This document shows, in pieces, positions 11,501 through 42,778 of a DNA stretch of 64,000 nt. This stretch comes from Datnioides undecimradiatus. Its lineage: Eukaryota; Chordata; Actinopteri; Lobotiformes; Datnioididae. How positions within the stretch are numbered: position 1 is the stretch's first letter; the number at the start of each line of letters is the position of its first letter. A program made the position numbers and the translations under genes. The DNA is taken from contig WARS01000047.1 of assembly GCA_008933995.1 (NCBI GenBank), forward strand, positions 1,426,001 to 1,490,000, read 5' to 3'. Below the pieces are notes generated by a model. That model was given only the letters and a program-made list of their open reading frames with translations, was not told the origin of the DNA and did not search any database.

Positions 11501-14500
11501 AATGATTTCAGTATGAAAATGATGTAAATCATGACATAGCCTTCACAAAGAGCAAATCTACACCCAGCTCAACACCTGTTAGACAGCACTCTCCACTGCC
11601 ACCAGAATCAAAAATAAATTACGCGAAAGCATTTGAAGACACTTTGTGTTGCTTTTCCCCTTAACTTGTCAAACATCTGTACTTATACCACACCGACTCC
11701 TACAATATTTGGTTCATCTCACCTGCTTTTCTAACATTTGTACATTTCAATCAGATTTCAACACTCCACCAAACCTGCTTGACTTTGTTCACATTTGAGT
11801 TCTCAATGGGCTGAGTAATTACATTTAACATTTAAATCAATGTCCTCAGCTGAGAAAAGGATGCATTGCTAATAAGCCTTTCCACATACATCAGTGTGTG
11901 TGAAATCTAAACGTATGAGGAGTTCACACACTGTACATCTGCAGACTTTTTAAACTTCTAAATGTTATGAACAAATTTGGCGAGGATCTTTAAATTAGCT
12001 CTCAAAAAGAAGCAAATATTGACAACAACTGAACACTTGAATTGAATTCACACGACTTCAACAGAATCAAACAGAGACATCTGCACTAAAAGATTTATAG
12101 ACTGTAATCCCTTCTCAAAAGTCTCTGAGATGGATGCGCATCATATCTCGACGTGACACCCTCGAACTGAAAGACACGTGTGCTCCAAGTCAACCAGTGA
12201 CTCAGAGATCACTGAATGTGAGGACACCTCTCAGACCTCACACATCTGCTGTGATGGTGTCTGTGGGTTTACATGCACCAGGATAAAACTCAGACATGTG
12301 TACAAAGTAAAAAAAAACTAAAGCAATGTGTACTCTCTCACAAGATCATCTGCTCTCTCACTGAGCTGTCAGTCAAAATGCTCTGAACAACAAAACAAAA
12401 AAAGAAAACATCCATTCCAGCTTTAGCATCATGTCCCAGAACAGCTTTCTTATATAACATTCACTTTCAATACACTTAAATTATAACAATCTTGGTGCAA
12501 AGACATGCTAGGGTGTAGGCGAATAATGGTAAAGAAAGCAGCAGAGAGATACAACAAGACATCAACCTCCAGAGATTGGGGTCAAACCAAGACAATGCTT
12601 ACAATCTTAACATAAAATAAACATACATTGGCTACTATATATGCTGTCATAGTTCTGCCTCCTTCTATCCTGTCCCAGATATGCCATCTATCAACCTATA
12701 ATAACTGGTTGACAACCACAACAGTGTCAAAAGTGTGATGCTCTGTCTTGGTCTGCATTAGGATGACTAAGATGCGATGGCAGCGAAGGTGAGAGGAGAA
12801 AAAGAAGCTACACCTCGCCACAGCAGGGTAAATTCTGCTGGATCAAACAAGTGTTACACTACAGATATGTTTTGTATGTTGTGTTGTCAGTTTGTGTCAT
12901 TGGCAGACAAGAACAACTCATTTCTTTAAAGTCACTGAGCTGTCTCTGGAGAGTAATGACAGGCAACACAAACATTTTTTGTTGTTTGACATCATGACAG
13001 GTTATGATAAACACAATATATTGAAGAAAAATTGTTGATAATTTCCCGAGGGTATTCAAGAGTTTCCATGATGTCCACCGTGGAATAAATCTGTACTTAA
13101 AAGAAGAGAGATATTTACCAGTGAGGCAGGTTTGAGGTCTTTGATGATGGGGTTCTCTCTGACTGACAGGTGGAGCTGGTAGCCACTCAGTATGAGCCGG
13201 TGGTTGATGGAGTCTCCCACCAGGTGGATGCTGGCTCCCATGACAAAAGTGATGATGCAGAGGTAGACCGCTGAGCGAGGCAGTGCCCTGGGACTGCGCT
13301 CAATCAGCTGATTGGAGCCGCAACACACACATTCTGTATATATTATACCAACTGTATCTTAACAGAAAGCATACATTGCTACTTTTTTAATCATTTTGTC
13401 TGCACCTTTAGGAATAAATGTCAACTGCAAATATGCATAACACATAGCAGGTTGCATGTCATTTGCTTTCTTTACAAGATTTCACCCTGTCGTCTTCTCA
13501 TTTCTCTGTGCTCTACAGCTCTTGTTAGTGCTGTGATAAAATGCGACAGACTGGAGACTTCCAGGAATCAATCCCCAGGTCTTAGCTGTTTTGTGTGACA
13601 CATTCGTTACCTTATATGTGCCTTGAAAAGAAGGCATGTCACTGGGCGACCTTATTAGCTTTAGAAAATTCAGCAGTGGGAAAACAACACAACTGTTTAC
13701 TAAAGCAAGTTGTATATCTAACACTGCAGAAAATCAAACCCAGAGCCCTGTACCACAACATAAACATGCTGGATAACTCACAAGGCTGGCCACGAGTGAA
13801 AATTGCTCATTGCAAAGTCAAAGCATAATTAATATACAAACGTACGTACATAAATATCATTCATAACTGACATCTTAAGTTATCTAGCTTCCTGCTTTAT
13901 ATGCCTGAAGCCCAGTCTTCAAGCAAACATTTCTTATATTTATACCAGGAACAGAAAAGTGATTCCTCTGACTTGAAAATTGTTGTTGAGTTTGTTGTCA
14001 ACAGCATTTTTGTGCATGTTGCAGTCAGTTCTGCCTGTCTGCTGACTGTTTAGTATTTAAAATGTTTGCAGTTTTTGGAGATGTACTGTGTAGACTTTCT
14101 AGAAATGTTTGTTTTAATGACATGCAAGAGTAGCTTTAATGACCCTTACTGTATATTTTTTGCTTCAGTCTTTTTTACAAAGTACATTGTTGTGTTAAGC
14201 CTTACCTTGAGCATTAGGAATGGTGTTATGACATTGTAGGCCATGTGAAAGTAGTCTCCAGCACTGGGTTTGTTCAGGGGAAACCACTCCAGTGGAAGAA
14301 TAATCTAAATGTGTGAGAGTGGGAAATGATTTGGTGTTCATTGCTCCGTGAAATGGGGTGTAACTGTCCATTTTATCATTTTTTACACTATTTAAAACTG
14401 CATGAGTTATGGGTGAAGTGAAATGGGAACTAAGCCAGCTTACCATGACAATAGGCCTTCCAAAGTCCAGTATCCAGTTCTGCAGAGTCAGACAGAACCA

Positions 14501-16702
14501 CAGGTCAAAGTGGAAGTGCTGCCTTCTCTGCCGTGGCACAATTTCCTTCAGACCACCAGGAGTGCTGTCAACACACATTTACAGTGACTGTAAGTCATTG
14601 TAGTAAAATACCATTACAGAAGCAAAGGGCAGCACAGAGGCTGAGCGTTTAATAGATATGTTGGGAATACTGTAGTAAACTATGTTTTACTATGGTGTTT
14701 ACTACTGCAGTAAAATCAGATTAAAACACATGGTCGCTTTTTACTTATCTACTTTATTACTACTTTAAATGTGTGGCCACATCCTTCGTGTAAAAGGTAA
14801 AAGAGCACTTTGCTTAGGAGAGCTGTGTGGACACAACCATGGCATTGAGATATCTAATATGAATTAAAGAAAATTCTCGAATGAATTTATACTTTAGCGC
14901 GCTTCTATTTTATCAGACTATCATGAAGGAGAAGAGGAAACTGAACAATATAGCATATGAATAACATTGTCCACTTTAATGTTTTTCTTCTTGCACTCTG
15001 AAATGTTTGCACTGCTAGCTGTGGACTTGCTGATCTATTCAGAATTGTGCAGTTGTGTAATTTTCTTGTTGCAAGCTGAACACCTTGGTTCAGGATATGT
15101 ACTGAGATGACAGCTGAGCTGAGTGCAGCTGAATACACCATGGGTCCTTCAGCCCTGTCTGTCATATCATGTAAAAGGTACACAGGATGTTTGTCAGCAT
15201 GAGAAAAACAGATAGATCTGTCAACCTCCATGTCTGCCTCAAAGCCTCGCTCTTGTCATCTAAATATCCAGACAGCATTTAAATTGCTCCAAGGTATGAG
15301 TCTCTGAGATAGAATGTGATGCCACAAGGTGGAGAAAATAGGGAAGCAGGTGCTGCTGACTTTTTTATTTCAAAAGTAAATATGTATACATTAATACATG
15401 CAACCTTTCCTAGATCTCCTGTCAGGGCCTGTGTGTATTGTGTTGTGTATGTGTGCATGTGTGTGTGTGTTGTCTTTTAGTGTTGCTGGTTGGTTGCAAC
15501 TGAAGGTCATCAAGAAATTAGAGGCAGCTGGCCACTGCTTCCAGGATATATAAGATCCACCCCATGCCCGGTAGTCTGGACGCTTCCTCTTTTTAAAGGT
15601 GCCAGGTTGAATGCAGGTTTTGATCTTCTGTACTTGCGCTTATTTACTATTGTCTTAGCGAGGCAGCATGTTTCCCTGCCAGTCTCATTTATTTTAAGCA
15701 GTTTGGTTCAGCAGAACATCCTGTTGCTAGTAGCAACCACTACTGGCAGAGTTACACAGCAGTTGCAGTTCAGCTGACATTGTTTCTTCCACTACTTTGT
15801 TAGATATGTTTGACAAGAATCTACTTCGTTTTGAGGGTTTTATGTGAAGGTGATGTTTTTATTACATGAGTTTTGATTCAGTAGAATTCCTAATTTGACT
15901 GTTTTGCTTATGATTACCAGTAAAACCTTTGATTGTATGCTTGATTCCTGCATAGCTGTCCACCCGAGGAGAGATCATTCATTGCCAAACCGAGAAGATA
16001 CAGCAGGTATTTAAAGCGTGTTGACCCACAACTCAACCTCCAAAACACACACACATGTGCGCGCACACACGATGCAGTGCTCCTCCAGAGTAAACGGGCA
16101 AAGTAATTAAATGCAGTGAAACGGCGTTCAGCTGCAGGGGTACTGAGGCCACACTCATGCAGTATTAACACTGCTGGTTCTTTCTTACCATTAGGACCAA
16201 CAGCGAAAAGGTCAAAGACGGACCAAAAGAAAAGAGGAAAGTAAACCACCAGCAGCACTGGATCTATTTATACCTGTCACGTGCAACCAAGTGTTTTTTC
16301 AGTCACTAACCAGAAGCAGCGACGTAACATCAACGTTAGCCTGGAAGTTTGGACATTAATACTTTTAAGATGTTTTAATTCGCGCCATCAGCCGTTTGAG
16401 TTGGCTTAAACTTGCGCGTGCCAGCACTGCCTCCGTCTACAGTCCATAAACGTTTCTGGATACATGAAGGCAAACAAGCAACAGAGCGGACACCCAACTA
16501 CTTGTACAGACTGTACAAATTAGTCAACTTTTTTAATATGGTTCACTTTATAGGTCTGTAGTTCATGAACTGCCTCTGCTTCCTCGTATCGACAATAAAG
16601 CAGCTGGGGTATGAATAACTGTTAACCGACGTTAACGTGTACAAACCTATTTTGTGTTGTCGTGTATAAATCGTTGCCTCGACGTTTTCGTGCAGTCTGC
16701 AT
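8531..16702 (-). CDS. cln6: ceroid-lipofuscinosis neuronal protein 6 homologue, seven coding exons
   Basis: Exons: 16702-16647, 14564-14444, 14304-14206, 13307-13119, 10901-10846, 10005-9886 and 8801-8531. All have GT/AG borders and the summed frame is open for 303 aa (human about 311, also seven exons). Conserved blocks in order include [107 protein letters not shown] and [20 protein letters not shown]. Family knowledge: a polytopic ER membrane protein that works with CLN8 to export newly made lysosomal enzymes to the Golgi; loss causes neuronal ceroid lipofuscinosis. Exon 1 (starting [11 protein letters not shown]) is the least certain piece. It was chosen because its phase-2 donor fits exon 2 and it resembles the basic human N-terminus. 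Confidence 0.93.
9440..9620. repeat. copy 1 of a duplicated segment in cln6 introns
   Basis: Shares an ordered series of words with 10395-10590: ATTATTATA.ATTTATAC, CATGTTTT, TTTTTGTAT, CTTATTCACT-like and CTTACTGAC.TCCATTTGCTA, then AAGCTGA..TCAT and CACTGATA. It lies in intron 6 of cln6. Origin unknown: a local duplication or two copies of a dispersed repeat. Confidence 0.6.
10395..10590. repeat. copy 2 of the duplicated segment in cln6 introns
   Basis: Diverged partner of 9440-9620 in the same orientation, in cln6 intron 5. The pair flanks exon 6, so a duplication of non-exonic sequence or a dispersed repeat is more likely than an exon duplication. Confidence 0.6.
10906..13118. other. cln6 intron 4, nothing recognised
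   Basis: 2.2 kb of AT-rich intron. Several 60-90-codon open frames lack any family signature. Confidence 0.5.
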
Positions 16703-16880
16703 TTTCAGTTCCGTGTTAGGTATAGTTGGTCTAGCTAACGGTGTTCCCTGACAGCCCCGTGGTGTAAACAGTGGAAGAGTAACAGATTTAAACTACAGTA
16801 AACATCTTTGTCACAACTCCTCTCCACTTCCTAGTTGCTACCTTGTTCCCGCCCGTCCGCCTAAATCCACCAATCAAATT
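16703..16880 (-). promoter_or_regulatory. candidate cln6 promoter and 5' UTR
   Basis: Read on minus, a CCAAT box (ATTGG, 16870-16874) is followed by a GC-rich tract with GGGCGGG (about 16849-16858), roughly 150 nt before the proposed start codon at 16700-16702. No TATA box is obvious. This is a housekeeping-type promoter, as expected for cln6. Confidence 0.5.
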
Positions 16881-19800
16881 GCAGCAGAGGAGTTTCAGTC
16901 AGAAAAGGGCAACATTAACCCTGCGCTGTGATTCGCAGGCAAATACACTAACTTAACACTTAATAACAAGTTTGAAAAAAATATTAAGAGTTATGTGTTA
17001 TGCAGCTGTGAATGTGCTATGATAATTATGGAGTTCAGGGCTTTATTACACCCGGTTTAAAAAAAAAAAAAAAGTTATACATTTACATTTTATTCACACA
17101 GGGCAGTGTATCATTAAGTGATAATAAGCCAAAATGTATAATTGCTGGGTAGCAGGGCCCTGAAATGTAACGGAGCTGAGTAAAAGTCAGCTGCCATTAA
17201 TGTTGTTATTTACACCTGTATTTTTTTAGACCACTCCCCCTCGAACATTTTGCTAAAATTAACAACTGAATTGACTACAATCCTGTCTACAAACCCTGGG
17301 CAGTAACATTTATCTACTTTTTTTTAAAAGCATTTGCTAGGTTTTTCTATTAATGAATTATTTGACATAGATGGCAACAAGTAATCATGGTAGGCTACAT
17401 GTAACCAAAGTAATGCTTTTTTGATGTACTGTTTTATAACCGGGGGATGCAATTAGTCCAGTGAGACTGTGCCTCCTGCTGTGGAGAATGTTATCAGCAC
17501 CAGTTCAACCATCTGTGGTATGCATCAGTTGAAAAGCAATATGAAAGGATCTGTGGTCTCTGAGGAGCTACCAGGAGACCAGAAGCTGGTCTGCAAAATG
17601 CTTTTAACTAATCTCAACATGTAAACTGTCTACACATTAATCCATTATTCAACATTGTGAGGGGATACAAATACCTGTTTTAATTTCGAAGATATTTTTA
17701 GGTTCCTAATTGCCTCAGTAACGATCCGACACCTATGGTTCTTATGGAACTCAGCTTTTAATGCACAATGTATATGTGCAATAAGCAAAACCTACCAAAG
17801 ACAGGCAGTCTCAAATGTGTGTGTTATAGCAGAATGCAGTATTGAAGCAGCTTTTTTTTTTTTTTGCTTTCCATGGCAGCATCAAGTAATTTGATTGAAA
17901 TTTAAAATCAGACATAGTCAAGGTTGAACTGAAGCTTGACGTATAATGTATTATCCTTTTACCTTTTTAACCTTTTTAAAAACATGCTCATTCTAGTACT
18001 CTCCCCTCCCCCACAAGTTTTCCAAGGCAATGAATTATAGTGGAAACCTAAAACTATTTTTGCAGAGACAAGTTTTGCAGACTTGGTGATTAAAGTACCA
18101 GATGTCATTGCAAGGAAATAAACCCCCTTAAACTCTGACATACGAAAAATGGATAAGTCAGTGACACATCATATACCTGACAAGACTTGTCAGTAGCTCA
18201 AGCTTCATTTCCGTTGTTAATCATTAATATTAATGTTGCACATGTGTGGCATGAGACATAAGAACATGTTTACATCCTGCTCATGTTTTTCATGTAATTG
18301 GCTTACAACGGCATAATGAAAGAAGTTTGTCCAAAGTCTAAAAGCATTTTGACTTGTGTGTACATTTAATCACACCTCACACTGAAAGGAGTGTGACAAA
18401 ATGTAATCTGCCATGTAATTATCCCATGTCTACAGTACATCTTAGTCACAGGCTGATGAAACATATTTTACATGCAAAGCACATATAACTCTGCCTCATA
18501 CCTTTTAATCAACTCTTCAGTCTGTTTACAGCAGAGTGGATATCTCCATTAAAGTACCGTCAGTGGCAGGCACTTTGCAAAGCAAACACATTAGAGAGCA
18601 AATAACATTAATGTTGGTGTTTGCCTTCAAGTACAGCTTTTTTATGCAGATATCAGTTGGTGCACGTGTAGTAGTGGGGGTGAGTCTAATCCATCTAATC
18701 CAGACCCCGTTTGCCACCTGTTCAGGACAACTTAATGACAGAAACTCACAAGATGCATCAAATGAATGCACTTTTATTCTGTTTCTGTAGGATTCTGGTT
18801 GTTCAATAGATTTATCTGCCTATGTGCATATAAGATCCCCTTTTGGGTTTTTAAGTATTAAACAGATTATTTTCATCTTTTCACTGTCAAAGAAAGCTCC
18901 AGGTAGAACAGACATCACTGCGCTGACAATATGCTGTTTCCATCTGTTTTGTTTTTCTCATAAGATTTTTTTTTAAGCTTTTTGTCATAAAATTAACATT
19001 TCACATTACCCTAGAATACTACCCCATATCCCCATAAGTGCTGAATGTGTCACCATTTAGACCGCTATTAGAGATATGCTTTTTGTATCACAGGGTTGGT
19101 TGTGAATGCGTCTCTAATCTGGGAATATGGCGACATATGGTGGATGGATTCCCCAGCCATGTACCACCTAGGGTATTTTCTCCTTGCATCGCGTTGTTTA
19201 TTGTTTACACTTTACAATACAGTCTGCGATTTACAGTGTAATTTCACTGTATGAATCAGGAGGCAGTGAAATATAGGTTCATTTATAAAATCTCATCTTT
19301 ATTCTGTCTTCATTGATTTTATTCAGGTTTTTATTGCTTATTGATTTAAAATGTCATTCTGATGCTTTTATCTGCATATGTAAACCACTTTGAATTGCCT
19401 GTGTTTGAAATGTGTAATAGAAATGAATATGCCTTGCCTTCGCTTGCAAGGAAATAACACAATAGGAGTAACAACTGAGCATTTTGTTAATACTGGAAAC
19501 CCAGGCTGCATTAAACAGAATGTATTTAAAACAATGATCTTCTGCACTACCCATGAAATTATTTTGGCTTTCAGAGTAATGATATACTGCTAAAACAGCA
19601 GATGTATAGCTGGTCACACAAAGATCTTGAAAGCAGCTTTTGAAAAATCTTTAAAAACGTCTATGCTATGGAGGAACGTATAAAATATAGGTGTTCTGTT
19701 TCCACCATGGCTGCCAGAGGTGTGGGACAGCAGCGGAGCTTTGGGTTGGAAGCTCATTGTGTAAATGTTTTATTTTGCAGTCTGAGTATCAGTATTGATT

Positions 19801-20588
19801 ACACCAAAATTCCCAACTCCAGTCTTGCTTCCCACAGCTGTACCGTCTCTATTTATTAATTAAAAGACGAATCAGTTTCCTTTAAAATGTCGAACTGTTA
19901 CTCCGTATTTCCACGATGTCTTCTTATCGTCCACTGTGCCTGCATGTCAGTAGCACCTGACTAATATTTTATTAGTACCTGATTCATAACTCAGTCACAT
20001 CGTGGGCTGTATCATAAAGTGTTGAGACTGGTAAACAGTAGAGAAAGAAGAGCGTAACGCGTTTATTTTAAAGATAAAGGTGTAATTGTGCCCTGTGACC
20101 AGCAGATGTCACCTTGTTTTACAAAAGTGAACTGCTTGCGGTTCAGTACGGTGCTGTGCAACTTCTCCAGCATCTCTGTGCACCTCCCTTGAAATGAGAT
20201 TTGACAAAAAAAAAAGTTGCATTTTGAGATTAAAGTTTAATGCAAAGAGTATAATGCAGGACAAGCAGATCATATTGGGGCTGCCCTGTCCTGAGTCTTC
20301 CTGGGGGTCAGGTCCTTTTGTGATCCTTCAGTACCGGTTTCATTAAAGAATATAGAACATATGATAGAAACTCGCTTGTACTGTGGGCAGAGTCTTGATG
20401 CTGCAACAAATCTCATCGCTGTCCTGCCAAACAGCTATTCATTAAGAGGAGGAGTTAGTTTAATACCCCCCCACCATCACCACACACACACACACACGCA
20501 CACAGAGTATGGTCATTCCCGCAGCATCCCGCCAGCTTCAGAGATAAACTGAACACACTCTCTGCTCACACTCCTCGCTCGGTTCAAC
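16881..20588. other. intergenic region between divergent cln6 and chrna7
   Basis: No exon, RNA gene or clear mobile element was seen. It must hold the upstream control sequence of chrna7. An inverted pair of forkhead-like words around a palindrome lies at 18582-18624. A poly(T) tract lies near 17852-17864. The 5' UTR of chrna7 is probably the last 50-150 bases. Confidence 0.55.
20480..20502. repeat. CA microsatellite upstream of chrna7
   Basis: A short CA run preceded by a C-rich tract, about 90 bases before the chrna7 start codon. It may lie in the 5' UTR or core promoter. Confidence 0.8.
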
Positions 20589-40353
<19,765 letters not shown>

Positions 40354-40967
40354 GGGCTTTATCAGAAAATACACGCTCCAACAAAAAAAAAAGCCAATCA
40401 GTCTTATCGTGGAAGAAGCTTTTGTTAACTCATGAGGCTATAATTTGAAGCCAGTCTGCCAGTGTTGGGCTTGCATATCACCAAATATTAAACCATGATT
40501 AAAAGTCACATTGAGGCAAAATGTATGTAATACATAAAGAGTTTAATTTGTGCATTACGTGATGGTGGTGAAATGACCAGATATTGCCTTTTATATTTCA
40601 CAGCCTAATGCAATATTTAGGCTGAACATCTAAATGTGATCCTGCTGTACCGTTTTAAAATGACTAATACTGCAAAGCATCGTAACTGTGGTTTGTTGTG
40701 TGATGTTACTATGTATCTATTAGTAGATTCTATTCCATATATGAAACACAACATCTACAGTATCTTGTATTGAAATGTAGTTGCTGTACTCATGTACCCA
40801 GAACTGTTGTATGTGATCTTATAAATCACCTTTCTATGAATACAAATGATTGTTGATTATTGTAATAACCATAACCAAACACCTCAGTCTAGCAATGTTC
40901 TTACTTATTGTTTCTGAGTTATTTTTAATATAACACTTTGTGAACAATTGTACTGTAACGTTTCAAT

Positions 40968-40973
40968 AATAAA
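40968..40973 (+). terminator. poly(A) signal of chrna7
   Basis: AATAAA about 615 nt after the stop codon (40351-40353), followed within 30 bases by a T-rich stretch. The interval 40354 to about 40995 is therefore taken as 3' UTR. Nothing else coding lies in it. Confidence 0.6.
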
Positions 40974-41802
40974 TACACTTTTTTCTATGTGAAAGTGAGA
41001 CAGTGTATCTAGCTTGCTGTGTTTTGTAATGCAAGCATACCTCTGCTTCCATCCACATTTTCCTGCTGGGACTCACCTTGACCCTTTTGCACCATCAAAC
41101 TGTAGCAGACATCAGACACAGAAACAGGATGATACAACAGGCTTTTTGACAAACAGCCAAACGCAAGCTGAAAAGTACACTGGTGAGATAAAACACAAAA
41201 GTACTCCAATACAAATCCTGTTAAAAGGATGATGAGTCGTCAAGTTGCCAACATCTTATTTTCCAAAAGTGAGGGAAAAATCGCACTGAACAAGAAAGTT
41301 GTTCCCAAAAATTCACAAGTAAGGCTTTATTATTAGTTTACAGATTACTGACAATGTTAACTTCATCACAACAATTTACACAAAATGCAGCTTTCAGACA
41401 AGAATGCATGAGAGGTTTACAAACTGAATTTAAAACAAATTGGTACACACATTACATTCTCTTCTATTAATGTGAAAAAACACATTTCAGAGGTTACATG
41501 GAATCCTCAAAGCTCATAAATTGAATCATATTTCACACAGGACAACAGGGAAGAGCATTTGCAGCTTTCATTACTTGCAAGGTTACAACATAGTTTAATG
41601 TGATGTTTGATTTGTGATGTGGCTAATTCCTGATTTTACTGTTCTGTAGCAGTTTTGTAAGTCTAACATGAAATATTTTTGTGGATAGAAACTTTTTCAT
41701 CGGCAGAGTAACAGCACCAGCATTATCCTATGCTACACAACTTGCCTTTGTCATTTGGGACAATATAAATAGGTCTGATCTGGTGATAGCATCTGCCCTC
41801 AC

Positions 41803-42090
41803 CAGTGTTGGAGGAGATATTCACATCTTTTGCCAAAGCTAAAATAGAAATAAAATCATGGATAGAAAATGTACGGTTAGAAACATGTACCTAAAATATC
41901 AAAAGTACATGTAAAACAGAAAAATTAGTTTTGTTCTTTGGATAATTACCGACACATGAAGCCATTTCATTCCATTTCATTTTAGCTGTTGAAAGTGGAG
42001 CTAACTAGTTCTTACTTTAAACTTGTCATACATTGTATTCAGGTTAATCTGCAAAGTAAGCAGCTGTCATACTTTATGTGTGGGCAGTTT
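41803..42090 (+). repeat. repeat family A fragment
   Basis: Begins CCAGTGTTGGAGGAGATATTC, the forward end of the family, then ATCTTTTGCCAAAGCTAAAAT and AAAAGTACATGTAAAACAG. The boundary on the right is unclear. Confidence 0.45.
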
Positions 42091-42312
42091 TCCAATATTC
42101 AAATGTTCTTTTAATTGGTTTTGTTTTCTACTTGTACTAATTTCTTTAAATGTGTTATTGGTGTGCAAACTTATTTCAATTTAACATCAGTTTGATCTGT
42201 CAGTCACTTAGCAACCATGTTCTCACAACTTATCACAACAACCAAACAAAAAAGCCCAGCCTCATTCAGGACAAAGTCATCCAGTATTCAAGTGAATAGT
42301 GTTACTGCAAAG

Positions 42313-42480
42313 TTACCAATGGTGGATTGTAACTGAATATTTTGCTCAAGTACCGTACAAATCTGAGGTATTTGTACTCAAGACTTTCTTTTTTACTACA
42401 TTATAATTCAGTCAGAAATACTGGACTTTTCACTACAATCATCTTAAACTACTTTACACTTTGCAGTCTTTGCACATCAT
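42313..42480 (-). repeat. repeat family A fragment, opposite end
   Basis: Begins AATGGTGGATTGTAACTGAA, then TTGCTCAAGTACCGTAC and GAGGTATTTGTACTCAAGA. This is the other terminus of the same family. It lies immediately 5' of the trip4 TATA-like box. Confidence 0.55.
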
Positions 42481-42526
42481 AGCTCTGAACAGTGACTAAA
42501 TCTGTGCACACACTTACACATACACT

Positions 42527-42538
42527 TATAAAAGGGCG
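42527..42538 (+). promoter_or_regulatory. candidate TATA box of trip4
   Basis: TATAAAAGGGCG about 240 nt before the trip4 start codon. With a start site 25-35 nt downstream, this gives a 5' UTR of about 220 nt. The alternative is a TATA-less start nearer the ATG. Confidence 0.35.
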
Positions 42539-42778
42539 TGTAGTGTCACGTACAGGTGAGTCTGAAGGCAGAAACAACGCGATTTATGCTCATTTCGTGG
42601 AACCTTTAGCAACAGCACGGGTTGCTTCAGGACCGGAGTCTCTGCTGCCACCCAGTCAGCGTGTGTATGTATGTGTGCGCCTTTGTTATTCTTCCGATGG
42701 GAAACACGTTCAGGCAGTTTGACACGACACCGGTATTTGTGTTTTGAGCTCTGGCTGTAACGCGTTTTATCCGGTGAA

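Larger units (their letters stand above)
40996..42526. other. intergenic region between chrna7 and trip4
   Basis: 1.5 kb without a gene. It holds two fragments of repeat family A. Confidence 0.6.

Noticed and set aside
15914-16258. 114-codon minus-strand frame starting [11 protein letters not shown] as a cln6 first exon
   Set aside because: It has a donor-like GTAAGAAAG after codon 23, but the phase does not fit cln6 exon 2. The exon at 16647-16702 fits in phase and in its basic N-terminus.
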